In this document: positions 13,960-21,642 of the stretch, in pieces
Numbering within the stretch: position 1 is the first letter of the stretch
How the letters are laid out: each line of letters opens with the position of its first letter
Assembly: GCA_964353255.1 (NCBI GenBank)
Contig: CAYGVJ010000093.1
Coordinates: 1 to 21,642 of the forward strand
Length of the DNA: 21,642 bases
Source of the DNA: VFZS01 sp964353255
GTDB taxonomy: Bacteria; Acidobacteriota; Terriglobia; Bryobacterales; Bryobacteraceae
Direction of reading: 5' to 3'
Made by a program: the position numbers and the translations under genes
Notes under the pieces: generated by a model
Seen by the model: the letters and a program-made list of their open reading frames with translations, nothing else
What the model was told of the DNA's origin: nothing
The model's database searches: none

Positions 13960-16383
13960 CTACGCGCCCCCCGCCGCCAGCTCCCGCTTGTACTTGCATT
14001 TGCGGTCCGGGCAGTGCACGGAACCGCCCGCCCGGCCCCACCTCTCGACCAGATACGGCCCGCCACAGACCGGACACTTCTCGGCCACGGGCTTGGCCCA
14101 GGAAACAAACTCGCATTCCGGATAGCGGTTGCAGCCGTAGAACGTGCGGCCCCGCCGGGAGCGGCGCTCGACGATCTCACCGGCCCCGCAGGACGGGCAG
14201 GCCACGCCGGTGGTCTTCTGCTTGACGTACTTGCAGGTCGGATAATTGCTGCACGCCGTGAACTCTCCGTAGCGGCCGTGCTTGACGGCCAGGCGGCCCC
14301 CGCACTGCGGGCAGTTCTCATCCAGCGGCACATCGGGTTTCTTCTGCTCGGTTCCGATGCGCTTGGTGGTCTTGCAGTCGGGGTAGCCGGTGCACGCATG
14401 GAACGTGCCGAACCGGCCCCGCTTCAGGACCATGGGGCGCCCGCAGTTCTCGCAGTAGTCCGCGTCCTCCTGCTCAGTCAGATCCACGCTATCCACATCC
14501 GGCAGGTCCACGGTGAGCTCGCGAGTGTTCGTGCACTCCGGATAACCGCTGCACGCGATGAAGCTCCCATGGCGGCCCCAGCGGATCACCATGGGCTGGC
14601 CGCACTTGTCGCAGACCAAATCGGTGGGCTTCTCCAGCCGCTTGATGTCCGTCATGTGCTTCTCGGCGCGGCGCAGGTCCTTCTGGAAGTCCTTGTAAAA
14701 GTCACCGAGCGCGGCCCGCCAGTCCAGCTTGCCCTCCTCGATCTCGTCCAGCTCTTCCTCCATGCGGGCCGTGTAGCGGACGTCGAAGATGTCGTCGAAG
14801 CTCTCAATCAGCAGGTCGGTGACCACCATGCCCAGCTCGGTGGGCGCCAGCCGGCCGGCGTCCTTGCGCACGTAGCCGCGGTCCTGGACGGTGGAGAGGA
14901 TCGAGGCATAGGTGGAGGGGCGGCCCACCCCGTCGGACTCCAGCTTCTTGACCAGAGTGGCCTCGCTGTAGCGGGGCGGCGGTTCGGTGAAATGCTGCTC
15001 CGGCTTGAGCGCACGCAGCTTGAGCCGCTCGCCCTCGGCCACCGCGGGCAGCTTGTGCTTGAGTTCCTCGTCCTCTTCGTCCTTCTGGTCCTTGCCTTCT
15101 TCGTAGACCGCCAGGAAACCGTCGAAGCGGGGGACCGAGCCGGTGGCGCGGAACAGGTACTGGGCGCCGTCCTGGCCCGTGGCACTGACCTCGATGGTGG
15201 TTTGGTCAAAGAGGGCGGGGAGCATCTGGGCGGCGACGAACCGCATCCAGATGAGCTGGTAGAGGCGGAATTCGTCCTCCCCCAGATGCCGGGCGAGGGA
15301 CTCCGGAGTGTGATAGGCGGAGGTCGGCCGGATGGCCTCGTGCGCGTCCTGAGCGTCTTTCTTGTTGCGATAAAGGTTGGGGGAGGGAGGCACGTATTGG
15401 GCGCCGTACCGCTCGGCGATGAGGTCCCGAGCCTCGCGCAGGGCTTCCTCCGCCACGCGGACCGAATCGGTGCGCATGTAAGTGATCAACCCGACCGGCC
15501 CTTCCTTGCCCAGCGCGATCCCTTCGTAGAGCCGCTGCGCCAGGGCCATGGTGCGCTTCACGCTGAAACGCAGCTTCCGCGCCGCCTCCTGCTGCAAAGT
15601 CGAGGTGATGAAGGGCGGCACAGGGTGGCGCCGCTTCTCGCGGGTGACCACGGATTTGACAAGGTAGGCCGCGCCTTCCAGTTGGGCCACCAGCCGGTCC
15701 GCGGCTCCCTGATCCGGTATCTCCAGCGCCTCGTCATCGCGCTTGACGAGCTGGGCCGCCAGAAGGGGCGGCTTCCGGGCGGCCAGGTCCGCCTCGATGG
15801 TCCAGTACTCGCGTTTCTGGAAGGCGCGGATCTCCCGCTCCCGCTCCACGATCACGCGCACCGCCACGGTCTGCACGCGCCCCGCCGACAGCCCGCGCCG
15901 CACCTTGTCCCACAGCAGCGGCGAGATCTTGTAGCCCACCAGCCGGTCCAGCACCCGGCGCGCCTGTTGCGCCTCGACCAGCCGCAGATCCACGCTGCCG
16001 GGCCGCTCGAACGCTCGCCGGATGGCAGTCGAGGTGATCTCGTGAAACATCACCCGGTAGATCTTCGGGCCGCCGTCGCCCCGGCCCTCGAGTTCTTCCT
16101 GGAGGTGATAGCAGATGGCTTCGCCTTCGCGGTCCGGGTCGGCCGCCAGGTAGACTGCCTCCGCCTGCCTGGCGGCTTGGCGGAGTTCCTGGACCAGCTT
16201 TTTCTTGCCCTCGATGACCACGTAGGTGGGCTCGAAGCCGCGCTCGACGTCCACCGCCAGCTCGCGCTTGGGCAGGTCTTTGATGTGCCCCAGGGAAGCC
16301 TTCACCACGTACTGTTTCCCCAGGTATCTGCCGATGGTGCGCGCTTTGGCCGGCGATTCGACGATGACCAAGGATTTCGACAT
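13960..16383 (-). CDS. topA: DNA topoisomerase I (type IA)
   Basis: An 807-residue type IA topoisomerase that relaxes negative supercoils. The TOPRIM domain has Glu9 (IVESPAK) and DPDREGE (82-88). The catalytic tyrosine is Tyr302 in GLITYMRTDS. The core ends near residue 585, and five four-cysteine zinc ribbons follow (about 590-800), of which the first three are regular (C-x2-C ... ACSGYPEC type) and the last two are diverged. E. coli TopA has fewer clear zinc ribbons, while five is within the range for other phyla. ATG at 16383 gives the canonical MSKSLVIVESPAKA start. dprA lies upstream with a 54-bp gap, a common pairing. Confidence 0.97.
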   Translation of the reverse strand: MSKSLVIVESPAKARTIGRYLGKQYVVKASLGHIKDLPKRELAVDVERGFEPTYVVIEGKKKLVQELRQAARQAEAVYLAADPDREGEAICYHLQEELEGRGDGGPKIYRVMFHEITSTAIRRAFERPGSVDLRLVEAQQARRVLDRLVGYKISPLLWDKVRRGLSAGRVQTVAVRVIVEREREIRAFQKREYWTIEADLAARKPPLLAAQLVKRDDEALEIPDQGAADRLVAQLEGAAYLVKSVVTREKRRHPVPPFITSTLQQEAARKLRFSVKRTMALAQRLYEGIALGKEGPVGLITYMRTDSVRVAEEALREARDLIAERYGAQYVPPSPNLYRNKKDAQDAHEAIRPTSAYHTPESLARHLGEDEFRLYQLIWMRFVAAQMLPALFDQTTIEVSATGQDGAQYLFRATGSVPRFDGFLAVYEEGKDQKDEEDEELKHKLPAVAEGERLKLRALKPEQHFTEPPPRYSEATLVKKLESDGVGRPSTYASILSTVQDRGYVRKDAGRLAPTELGMVVTDLLIESFDDIFDVRYTARMEEELDEIEEGKLDWRAALGDFYKDFQKDLRRAEKHMTDIKRLEKPTDLVCDKCGQPMVIRWGRHGSFIACSGYPECTNTRELTVDLPDVDSVDLTEQEDADYCENCGRPMVLKRGRFGTFHACTGYPDCKTTKRIGTEQKKPDVPLDENCPQCGGRLAVKHGRYGEFTACSNYPTCKYVKQKTTGVACPSCGAGEIVERRSRRGRTFYGCNRYPECEFVSWAKPVAEKCPVCGGPYLVERWGRAGGSVHCPDRKCKYKRELAAGGA

Positions 16384-16437
16384 ACCAGATGTGCTTGAGT
16401 TGTTCTGGACGCTGGCCTCTCGCCAAAAACGGGGCGC

Positions 16438-17607
16438 TCACCACACTTTAACAAAATTCTTGCCGGGAAGCTGGCGCACGACGCCCGCCATCTCGAGCTC
16501 GAACAGCGCGGCGATGACCTCCGAGGAGGTAAGGTCCTCGAACGCCTCCAGCAGCTCGTCGATGTGGATCGCGGCGTCCACCTTGAGTTGCGCCAGCACG
16601 CGCCGCCCCGCCGCGTCCAGTCCCAACGCCGCCACCGGCTCGGAGCCCGGCGCGGCGGCAGTTTCTGCGGTCTGGGCAAACAGCTCCGGCTGGCGAAGCG
16701 TCATCAGCCGCCGGCGGTCCTCGGGGGACAGCTCTTCGAGCACGTCGCCCCACTCCTGCACCAGCTTGGCGCCCTGCTTGATGAGCAGATTGGGCCCCCA
16801 GCTCATCTTCGAGGTGATGTTGCCCGGCACGGCGAAGACCTCGCGACCTTGATCCAGCGCCAGCCTGGCCGTGATGGCCGAGCCGCTGTACTGCCCGCCC
16901 TCCACCACCACGACTCCGGTGCTCAGGCCGCTGATGACGCGGTTGCGGATGGGAAAGTTTTGCGGATAGGCGGGCGCGCCCAGGGGAAACTCCGACAGCA
17001 GCAGCCCTTTCTCGATCAACTGAGCAACCAGCTTGCGGTTCTCCGTGGGGTAGACCACGTCGGCGCCGCAGCCCAGCACGGCGATGGTGTTGGCGCCGGC
17101 GGCGAGCGCTCCGCGGTGGGCGGCGCTGTCGATGCCGCGCGCCATGCCGCTGACGATGGCAAGACCCGCCCGCCCCAGCTCCCCGGCCAGCCGCTCGGTC
17201 ACCGCGATCCCGTAAGGCGTCGGGTGGCGCGTTCCCACTATCGCCAGCATCAACGCGCCGAGTAGCTCCAGGCGGCCGCGGGCGAACAGCAGAACAGGCG
17301 GGTCGAAGATCTCCCGCAACCGGGGCGGGTAGCGGGAATCGGAAATGGGGACCGCCACGGCTCCGCTGGCCTGCATCTTCTGCTGCTGCGTCGCGGCGTC
17401 CTCGAACGCGCAGCCGCTCATGATGGCCTGCGCCAGGGCCGCGCTGGCGCCGACGTTCTCAAGCTCCGACCGCGAGGCGCGGAAGATCGCGCCCGGCGTG
17501 CGAAAGCGCTCCAGCAGCTTGGCCGCCGTGCGGGCGCCCAGTCCGGGCACCATCCTCAACGCCAGCCAGTCGATTTCCTCATCGCGCGCCAGTTGCGCAG
17601 CCTGCAT
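16438..17607 (-). CDS. dprA: DNA-processing protein DprA
   Basis: A 389-residue DprA/Smf protein that loads RecA on incoming single-stranded DNA during natural transformation. An N-terminal helix-hairpin-helix region (VPGLGARTAAKLLERF) is followed by the Rossmann-like DprA domain, with AIVGTRHPTPYG, SGMARGIDSAAHRGAL, AVLGCGADVVYP and NFPIRNRVISGLS. A C-terminal winged-helix domain ends the protein (about 325-389). ATG at 17607 is preferred: AAGGAG lies 8 bases upstream, whereas a GTG at 17613 would be only 2 bases from it. It is divergent from the toxin-antitoxin pair across 115 bp and probably co-transcribed with topA. Confidence 0.96.
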   Translation of the reverse strand: MQAAQLARDEEIDWLALRMVPGLGARTAAKLLERFRTPGAIFRASRSELENVGASAALAQAIMSGCAFEDAATQQQKMQASGAVAVPISDSRYPPRLREIFDPPVLLFARGRLELLGALMLAIVGTRHPTPYGIAVTERLAGELGRAGLAIVSGMARGIDSAAHRGALAAGANTIAVLGCGADVVYPTENRKLVAQLIEKGLLLSEFPLGAPAYPQNFPIRNRVISGLSTGVVVVEGGQYSGSAITARLALDQGREVFAVPGNITSKMSWGPNLLIKQGAKLVQEWGDVLEELSPEDRRRLMTLRQPELFAQTAETAAAPGSEPVAALGLDAAGRRVLAQLKVDAAIHIDELLEAFEDLTSSEVIAALFELEMAGVVRQLPGKNFVKVW

Positions 17608-17704
17608 CGACACGACTCCTTATGTCAATTGGTGGCCGCGCGGCGCGGGGATTCTCACCCGCAAACTCAACTCCGGCCGGTTCGCCCGACACGCCCGAGC
17701 GCCG

Positions 17705-17722
17705 TATACTGGTCATAGGACC
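17705..17722 (+). promoter_or_regulatory. TATACT -10 and small dyad before the toxin-antitoxin genes
   Basis: TATACT at 17705-17710 is followed at once by GGTC-ATAG-GACC (17711-17722), a 4-bp inverted repeat that ends at the ATG of the first gene. Transcription from this -10 would start about 6 bases before the ATG, so the message may be nearly leaderless. The dyad position would suit autoregulation by the antitoxin, but a 4-bp stem may be chance. Confidence 0.35.
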
Positions 17723-17989
17723 ATGATTCCGGAGGATTTGCGGCCGCTGTTTTGGGACGTCAATACCGACCTCTTCCAACCCGCCTCGCATCCCCGCTAC
17801 ACCATCGCCCGCATCCTGGAGTACGGTGACCGCAGGGCGGTGGCCTGGCTGCGGGAACTTTTCACCGCCTCTGAAATCGGCGAAGTCCTACAGACCGACG
17901 CGCGGCTCTCCCGGAGGTCCGCCAACTTCTGGGCACTGGTCTACGGGATTCCGCGGGAGGAAGTGGCGGCCCTGCGCAAAGCCGGCTGA
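17723..17989 (+). CDS. DUF6922-type putative antitoxin
   Basis: An 88-residue protein. It matches the DUF6922 pattern: LRPLFWDVNTDLF near the start, RYTIARILEYGDRRAVAWLRE in the middle and LSRRSANFWALVYGIPREE near the end. Genes of this type commonly sit directly before AbiEii-like nucleotidyltransferase toxins and are regarded as their antitoxin partners. Here the toxin gene starts 2 bases after its stop. ATG at 17723 is used, although no Shine-Dalgarno sequence is visible; the in-frame TTG at 17738 is too close to its GGAGG. The larger open frame upstream of this ATG overlaps dprA and is not coding. Confidence 0.82.
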   Translation: MIPEDLRPLFWDVNTDLFQPASHPRYTIARILEYGDRRAVAWLRELFTASEIGEVLQTDARLSRRSANFWALVYGIPREEVAALRKAG

Positions 17990-17991
17990 GC

Positions 17992-18609
17992 ATGTGGCAC
18001 GCTGACACTCTGGCCGAGGCCGCCGCGTGCGCGCTCCACGAGTTGGAGCAAGCCGGCGTCCTTGGCGACTTCTACCTGGCCGGCGGAACGGGCCTGGCTC
18101 TCCATCTGGGACACCGGCGCTCTCGCGACCTGGACTTCTTCAGCACTCCGGCGTTCCAGGAAGACGCACTAGTGGCGGAGATGCAACACCTGCGCGGGTT
18201 CGCGCTGACCGCCAAAGCGCCACACACACTGCACGCCGTGCTTCAAAGCGCCAGAGTCAGCTTCCTCTCCTACCCCTACCCGGTGCTGTTTCCCTTCGCG
18301 GACTTCTCTGGCGTGAGGGTCGCTGACCCCAGGGACATTGCCTGCATGAAGATCAGCGCCATTGCCAGCCGCGGGACCAGACGTGATTTCGTCGATCTGC
18401 ACTCGGTCTCGAAGCTGTACGGCCTGGCTGAGTTGCTGGAACTCTTCCGGCACAAGTTCGCCCAGGCTTCCTACAGCATGGTGCATGTGCTGAAATCCCT
18501 GACCTATTTCGACGACGCCGATGAGGATCCCCTGCCCGATATGCTGGTCCCGCTCGACTGGGATGAGGTCAAGCGGTTCTTCGTGAGCGAAGCTCTCCGC
18601 TTCTTGTGA
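17992..18609 (+). CDS. AbiEii/AbiGii-family nucleotidyltransferase toxin
   Basis: A 205-residue protein of the AbiEii toxin family. FYLAGGTGLALHLGHRRSRDLDFF (written here in parts: GGTGLALHLGHR at 31-42 and DLDFF from 46) holds the nucleotidyltransferase signature with the acidic pair D46/D48. K120 in ACMKISAIASRGTRRD and the RRDFVDL stretch (130-136) are the expected nucleotide-binding and catalytic partners. Related toxins add nucleotides to tRNA or act in phage defence by abortive infection; the target here is not known. It is preceded by the DUF6922 antitoxin with a 2-base gap. Motifs look intact, so the pair is likely functional. Confidence 0.88.
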   Translation: MWHADTLAEAAACALHELEQAGVLGDFYLAGGTGLALHLGHRRSRDLDFFSTPAFQEDALVAEMQHLRGFALTAKAPHTLHAVLQSARVSFLSYPYPVLFPFADFSGVRVADPRDIACMKISAIASRGTRRDFVDLHSVSKLYGLAELLELFRHKFAQASYSMVHVLKSLTYFDDADEDPLPDMLVPLDWDEVKRFFVSEALRFL

Positions 18610-18635
18610 GCTGCCGCCGGGTCGCCGGGCCCGCG

Positions 18636-18644
18636 TGGTATCCT
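18636..18644 (+). promoter_or_regulatory. Extended -10 promoter for rimO
   Basis: TGGTATCCT gives a TG-N extension and TATCCT, 34 bases before the rimO TTG start and 26 bases after the toxin stop. It implies that rimO and the genes after it are transcribed separately from the toxin-antitoxin pair. Confidence 0.4.
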
Positions 18645-18678
18645 GAGAATCTACTCCCCTCACGCCGGCGGTCGCATC

Positions 18679-20040
18679 TTGAAAGTCGGATTCGTCAGCC
18701 TGGGTTGTCCCAAGAATCTGGTGGACACGGAAGTCATGATGGGGCAGCTTGTCGCGCGCGGCCACCAGCTCACCTCGCATCCGGAAGAAGCCGAGGTGAT
18801 CGTGGTCAACACGTGCAGCTTCATCCGGCCGGCCCAGCAGGAATCGGTGGACACCATCCTGGAGATGGCGCGCCACAAGCGCTCCGGCACGCTCAAGAAA
18901 CTCATCGTGGCGGGCTGCCTGGTCGAGCGCTACGGCGAGGAGATCCGCCGGCGCCTCCCCGAAGTGGACGCGGTCCTGGGCGCCAACGAGGTCCCGCAGA
19001 TCGTCGCGGCCTGCGAAGGGCGACCCGTCACCGCCGATTCCCGCCGGCCGTACCTTTACAACCACCTGAGCCCCCGTGTGCGGGCCACGCCGCCGCACTA
19101 CGCCTACATCAAGATCGCCGAGGGCTGCGACCACTCCTGCTCCTTCTGCATCATTCCGCAGCTTCGCGGCCCGTACCGCAGCCGGACCATCGAGTCGGTG
19201 GTGGCCGAGGCAGCGCGGCTGTTCGCCCAAGGCGTGCGCGAGATCAACCTGGTGAGCCAGGACACCACCGCCTACGGCGAGGACCTCGGCAGGCGGGACG
19301 GCCTGGCCCGGTTGCTGGCGCGGCTGGCGCGGATCGAGACCCCGCAGCCGGTCTGGATCCGGTTCCTCTACGCCCACCCCAGCAAGATCACGCCAAGGTT
19401 GCTGGAAACCATGGCCGCGCATCCCGCCCTGGTGCGCTACCTCGACATCCCCTTCCAGCACTCCAGCGCCCGCGTGCTGCGGCGCATGCGGCGCGGAGGG
19501 TCCGGGAAAGCCTTCCTGAGATTGCTCGAAAAAATTCGCCGGGCGCTCCCCGGAGTGGCCATCCGCACCAGCCTGATGGTCGGTTTCCCCGGGGAGACGG
19601 CCGAGGATTTTGAGGACCTGTGCCGGTTCGTCGAAGCAGCCCGCTTCGACCACCTGGGCGTGTTCTCTTACGACGACGAGGAGACCTGCGCCAGCCACCG
19701 CCTGGAAGGCAAGATCCCGGCGCGCATAGTCTACAACCGCAAACGCCGCCTGCTGGCGATCCAGCGACGCATCTCGCGCGCGCTCAACCGGCAGCAGGTC
19801 GGCCGCGAGGCGCCGGTCCTGGTGGAAGGCCCGAGCCGCGAAACAGATCTGTTGTGGGAAGCCCGAACGCCGGCTCAGGCGCCGGAGATCGACAGCCTCT
19901 GCCTGGTGAACGACTTTCTGGGAGCGCCGCCGCGCGCCGGCCAAAGCCGCCGCCTGCGCGTCACCGCGGCGCACGACTATGAACTAATCGGAACACTTCT
20001 GCCGGATGAAGGCGACACGCATGGCGAACAGCTCGCCTAA
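18679..20040 (+). CDS. rimO: Ribosomal protein S12 methylthiotransferase RimO
   Basis: A 453-residue radical SAM enzyme that methylthiolates a conserved aspartate of ribosomal protein S12. The N-terminal UPF0004 domain begins KVGFVSLGCPKNLVDTE and supplies the auxiliary cluster ligands C10, C46 and C80. The radical SAM triad is C150-x3-C154-x2-C157 (CDHSCSFC). A TRAM domain ends the protein (about 375-440). SLGCPKN and VDTE are the features that separate RimO from MiaB. The start is TTG at 18679, since the homologous region begins exactly there and no ATG or GTG is near. Its end overlaps pgpA. Confidence 0.95.
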   Translation: MKVGFVSLGCPKNLVDTEVMMGQLVARGHQLTSHPEEAEVIVVNTCSFIRPAQQESVDTILEMARHKRSGTLKKLIVAGCLVERYGEEIRRRLPEVDAVLGANEVPQIVAACEGRPVTADSRRPYLYNHLSPRVRATPPHYAYIKIAEGCDHSCSFCIIPQLRGPYRSRTIESVVAEAARLFAQGVREINLVSQDTTAYGEDLGRRDGLARLLARLARIETPQPVWIRFLYAHPSKITPRLLETMAAHPALVRYLDIPFQHSSARVLRRMRRGGSGKAFLRLLEKIRRALPGVAIRTSLMVGFPGETAEDFEDLCRFVEAARFDHLGVFSYDDEETCASHRLEGKIPARIVYNRKRRLLAIQRRISRALNRQQVGREAPVLVEGPSRETDLLWEARTPAQAPEIDSLCLVNDFLGAPPRAGQSRRLRVTAAHDYELIGTLLPDEGDTHGEQLA

Positions 20041-20509
20041 GACGCGCCGGGCGGTGGCCGCCGCGCTGGCGACTTGGTTCGGCTGCGGATACTTTCCCGC
20101 AGCGCCGGGCAGCTTCACCTCGGCCGTCGCCCTGGCGATGGCGATTCTGCTGGCCCGCTACGCGGCCTGGCAGGGCTGGCACTTCGCGGTGCTCGCCGGC
20201 GTGTTGCTGGCTCCGGGCATTTGGGCGGCGCACCAGGAAGCCCAGCGGACCGCGCGCAAAGACCCGCGCTCGGTCGTAATTGACGAAGTGTTGGGACAGT
20301 GGGTGACGCTGGCCGGCGCCCTGAGATTGAACTGGAAGAGCTGGCTGGCGGCGTTCCTGCTGTTCCGAATCCTGGACATCTGGAAGCCCGCTCCGGCGCG
20401 CCAACTCGAATCCTTGCCCGGCGGCATCGGCATCGTGACCGATGACCTGGCGGCGGGCGTCTATGGCGCGCTTGTGTTATTCATTGCGGGGTGTTTCAAT
20501 CTTTATTGA
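20021..20509 (+). CDS. pgpA: Phosphatidylglycerophosphatase A
   Basis: A 162-residue membrane enzyme that removes phosphate from phosphatidylglycerophosphate to give phosphatidylglycerol. Family features are GCGYFPAAPGSFTS (21-34), the acidic motif VVIDEVLGQW (85-94), RILDIWKPAP (116-125) and GGIGIVTDDLAAGVYGAL (134-151), with hydrophobic segments between them. ATG at 20021 is preferred over ATG at 20006, because GAAGG stands 8 bases before it; either way the gene overlaps the end of rimO (by 20 bases with the preferred start), so translation is probably coupled. The next gene follows after 6 bases. Confidence 0.94.
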   Translation: MANSSPKTRRAVAAALATWFGCGYFPAAPGSFTSAVALAMAILLARYAAWQGWHFAVLAGVLLAPGIWAAHQEAQRTARKDPRSVVIDEVLGQWVTLAGALRLNWKSWLAAFLLFRILDIWKPAPARQLESLPGGIGIVTDDLAAGVYGALVLFIAGCFNLY

Positions 20510-20515
20510 CGGGCT

Positions 20516-21544
20516 ATGGTAATCAGGAAGAACTCCGACGGAAGACCCCAGATCGCCGAGATCACTCCGGCCGCGGCGATTGCGGGAGGCGAACTGGAGA
20601 TTCGCGGTACGGGCTTCGGTCGCGGTCAAACGCCGCGCGTGACAGTAGGGGATGTCGAGGCCCACGTTCTGGTGGGCTCGGACTCATTTCTCATCGCCCG
20701 GGTGCCGGAAGGAGCCGCGGCGGGCGAACTGGTAGTCGAGTGCGGTGACCGGGCCAGCCCGGCCCGAAGCTGCCAGATCGGCGTGCTGGTCGCCGCCAAT
20801 GTGCATCCGGTAGCCAATCCCGCCCTGGACGCAGAAGGCAACATTTACACTACCTTGAGCGGCTCGCGGGGTCAGAAGACGCCCGTGTCCGTCTACCGGA
20901 TTGACACCAGCTACAACCTCCGCCCGTTTCTCTCCGAGGTGATGAACGCCACTGGGCTGGCCTTCGACCGGGAGGGCTTCCTGTACGTCTCCAGTCGCCA
21001 CGACGGCATTATCTACCAAGCCGGTCCGGACGGCAGCATGTCGGTGTACGCCGAAGGCATGGGCGTCGCCACCGGGCTGGCCTTCGACCGGGAAGAGAAC
21101 CTCTACGTGGGCGACCGCAGCGGCACGATTTTCAAGATTAGCCGCTCGCGGCAGATCTATGTCTTCGCCACGCTGGAGCCGTCGATCTCGGCCTACCACC
21201 TGGCCTTTGGCCCGGACGAGCGCCTCTATGTGACCGGTCCCACAACCTCGAGCTTCGACTCGGTCTATCGCATCTCGCCCGCCGGAGAGGTGGAGCTCTT
21301 CTATCGCGGGCTGGGGCGCCCGCAGGGACTGGTCTTCGACGCCGACGGATGGCTCTACGTGGCTGCTTCGCTGGGCGGGCGCAAAGGTGTCGTCCGGTTG
21401 GGCGAGAACCGCCGCCCGGAACTGTTCCTTTCCGGCCCGCACATCGTCGGCCTGGCCTTCGCCGCCCCGCACGCCCTGGTTGCGGCCACCAACACGGGCA
21501 TTTACCGCGTGGACGTGGGCATCAAGGGCCGGCCGTTGGTGTAG
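20516..21544 (+). CDS. IPT/TIG domain plus NHL/SMP-30-like beta-propeller protein
   Basis: A 342-residue protein in two parts. Residues about 11-90 look like an IPT/TIG immunoglobulin-like domain (IAEITPAAAIAGGELEIRG, then GTGFG). Residues about 95-335 contain repeated ATGLAFDREGFLYV-type blades at intervals near 40 residues, as in NHL and SMP-30/gluconolactonase propellers. No signal peptide or membrane helix is seen, although many proteins with this pairing are exported. The function is unknown; binding to protein or sugar partners is the usual role of the fold. It sits between pgpA (6-base gap) and cinA (no gap) in what looks like one operon. Confidence 0.78.
   Translation: MVIRKNSDGRPQIAEITPAAAIAGGELEIRGTGFGRGQTPRVTVGDVEAHVLVGSDSFLIARVPEGAAAGELVVECGDRASPARSCQIGVLVAANVHPVANPALDAEGNIYTTLSGSRGQKTPVSVYRIDTSYNLRPFLSEVMNATGLAFDREGFLYVSSRHDGIIYQAGPDGSMSVYAEGMGVATGLAFDREENLYVGDRSGTIFKISRSRQIYVFATLEPSISAYHLAFGPDERLYVTGPTTSSFDSVYRISPAGEVELFYRGLGRPQGLVFDADGWLYVAASLGGRKGVVRLGENRRPELFLSGPHIVGLAFAAPHALVAATNTGIYRVDVGIKGRPLV
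20954..21093 (+). repeat. Exact 20-bp repeat, two copies 120 bp apart, in the propeller gene
   Basis: GGGCTGGCCTTCGACCGGGA is present at 20954-20973 and 21074-21093. The spacing equals 40 codons, the length of one propeller blade. Exact nucleotide identity suggests a recent blade duplication or gene conversion. Confidence 0.75.
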
Positions 21545-21642
21545 ATGGACGCCGAGATCATCGCCGTCGGCTCCGAGCTGCTGACGCCGCAACGCATCGA
21601 CACCAACTCGCTCTACCTCACCGAGCAGTTGAACGCCCTGGG
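21545..21642 (+). CDS. cinA: CinA family protein, N-terminal fragment (cut by window end)
   Basis: The first 32 codons of a gene that runs off the window. The N-terminus MDAEIIAVGSELL, then TPQRIDTNSLYLTEQL, matches the molybdopterin-binding-like (COG1058) domain of CinA, where GSELL and DTNS are conserved. CinA is linked to competence and to pyridine nucleotide recycling (NMN deamidase in many bacteria, ADP-ribose pyrophosphatase activity in some); which applies here cannot be judged from this fragment. ATG at 21545 follows the stop of the propeller gene directly, so the two are probably co-translated. Confidence 0.88.
   Translation, partial: MDAEIIAVGSELLTPQRIDTNSLYLTEQLNAL

Noticed and set aside
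14014..16398. A 794-codon plus-strand open frame opposite topA
   Set aside because: It is an antisense shadow created by high GC and the codon pattern of topA; its His/Leu/Val/Gly-rich translation matches no family, while topA is unmistakable.
17345..17722. Upstream extension of the DUF6922 frame
   Set aside because: It runs antisense through dprA; the domain and promoter both support the ATG at 17723.
17711..17722. GGTC-ATAG-GACC dyad as a firm antitoxin operator
   Set aside because: A 4-bp stem is too short to claim alone; kept only as part of a low-confidence promoter feature.
18169..19974. A 601-codon minus-strand open frame opposite the toxin gene and rimO
   Set aside because: It is antisense to two well-supported genes, has shadow-like composition and no recognisable domain.

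Overview
The window is GC-rich, gene-dense bacterial DNA, most consistent with an Acidobacteriota (Bryobacterales/Solibacter-like) chromosome. That placement is inference from the gene mix: ECF sigma/anti-sigma modules (one with a Spy/CpxP-like protein), a DUF2934 protein, an amino acid permease with a Pro/Gly-rich insert after its first helix, and an IPT/TIG plus beta-propeller protein beside pgpA and cinA. No rRNA, tRNA, CRISPR array, transposase or prophage gene was seen. No stretch over 300 bases lacks a gene.

Layout. (1) 136-366: ribosomal protein L31 behind an extended -10 promoter; the first ~90 bases hold nothing I can assign. (2) 405-1822, minus strand: ECF sigma factor, membrane anti-sigma-like protein and Spy/CpxP-like membrane-anchored protein, tightly packed as a probable envelope-stress operon. 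(3) 1983-5956, plus strand: UvrD/PcrA helicase, a 52-residue very basic protein overlapping its stop by ATGA, and an APC-family amino acid permease. (4) 6028-6657: lexA. (5) 6693-7253: a minus-strand DUF2934 gene and a 143-bp nested-inverted-repeat element carrying a minus-strand terminator. (6) 7261-9889, minus strand: two TadE-like proteins and a TadG-like von Willebrand factor A protein. (7) 10079-12078, plus strand: a second ECF sigma factor, a zinc-finger anti-sigma factor and a polytopic membrane protein. (8) 12017-13833, minus strand: a compact three-gene cassette (SAM methyltransferase, six-helix membrane protein, nucleoside deoxyribosyltransferase-like protein), less GC-rich than its surroundings in sampled lines. 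(9) 13960-17607, minus strand: dprA and topA. (10) 17723-18609: a DUF6922/AbiEii-type toxin-antitoxin pair. (11) 18679 to the end: rimO, pgpA, an IPT/beta-propeller gene and the start of cinA, packed or overlapping.

Most of the window is housekeeping: translation, DNA repair and SOS control, topology, DNA uptake, phospholipid synthesis and ribosome modification. Between these blocks sit accessory units. The best candidate for an undescribed system is the 12017-13833 cassette. It links a base- or nucleotide-directed enzyme fold, a polytopic membrane protein and a methyltransferase with gaps of 2-3 bases. Other points worth attention are the small basic protein coupled to uvrD, the nested-palindrome element that ends the Tad-like operon, and the junction between the zinc-finger anti-sigma gene and the membrane gene, which could be a frameshifted single gene.
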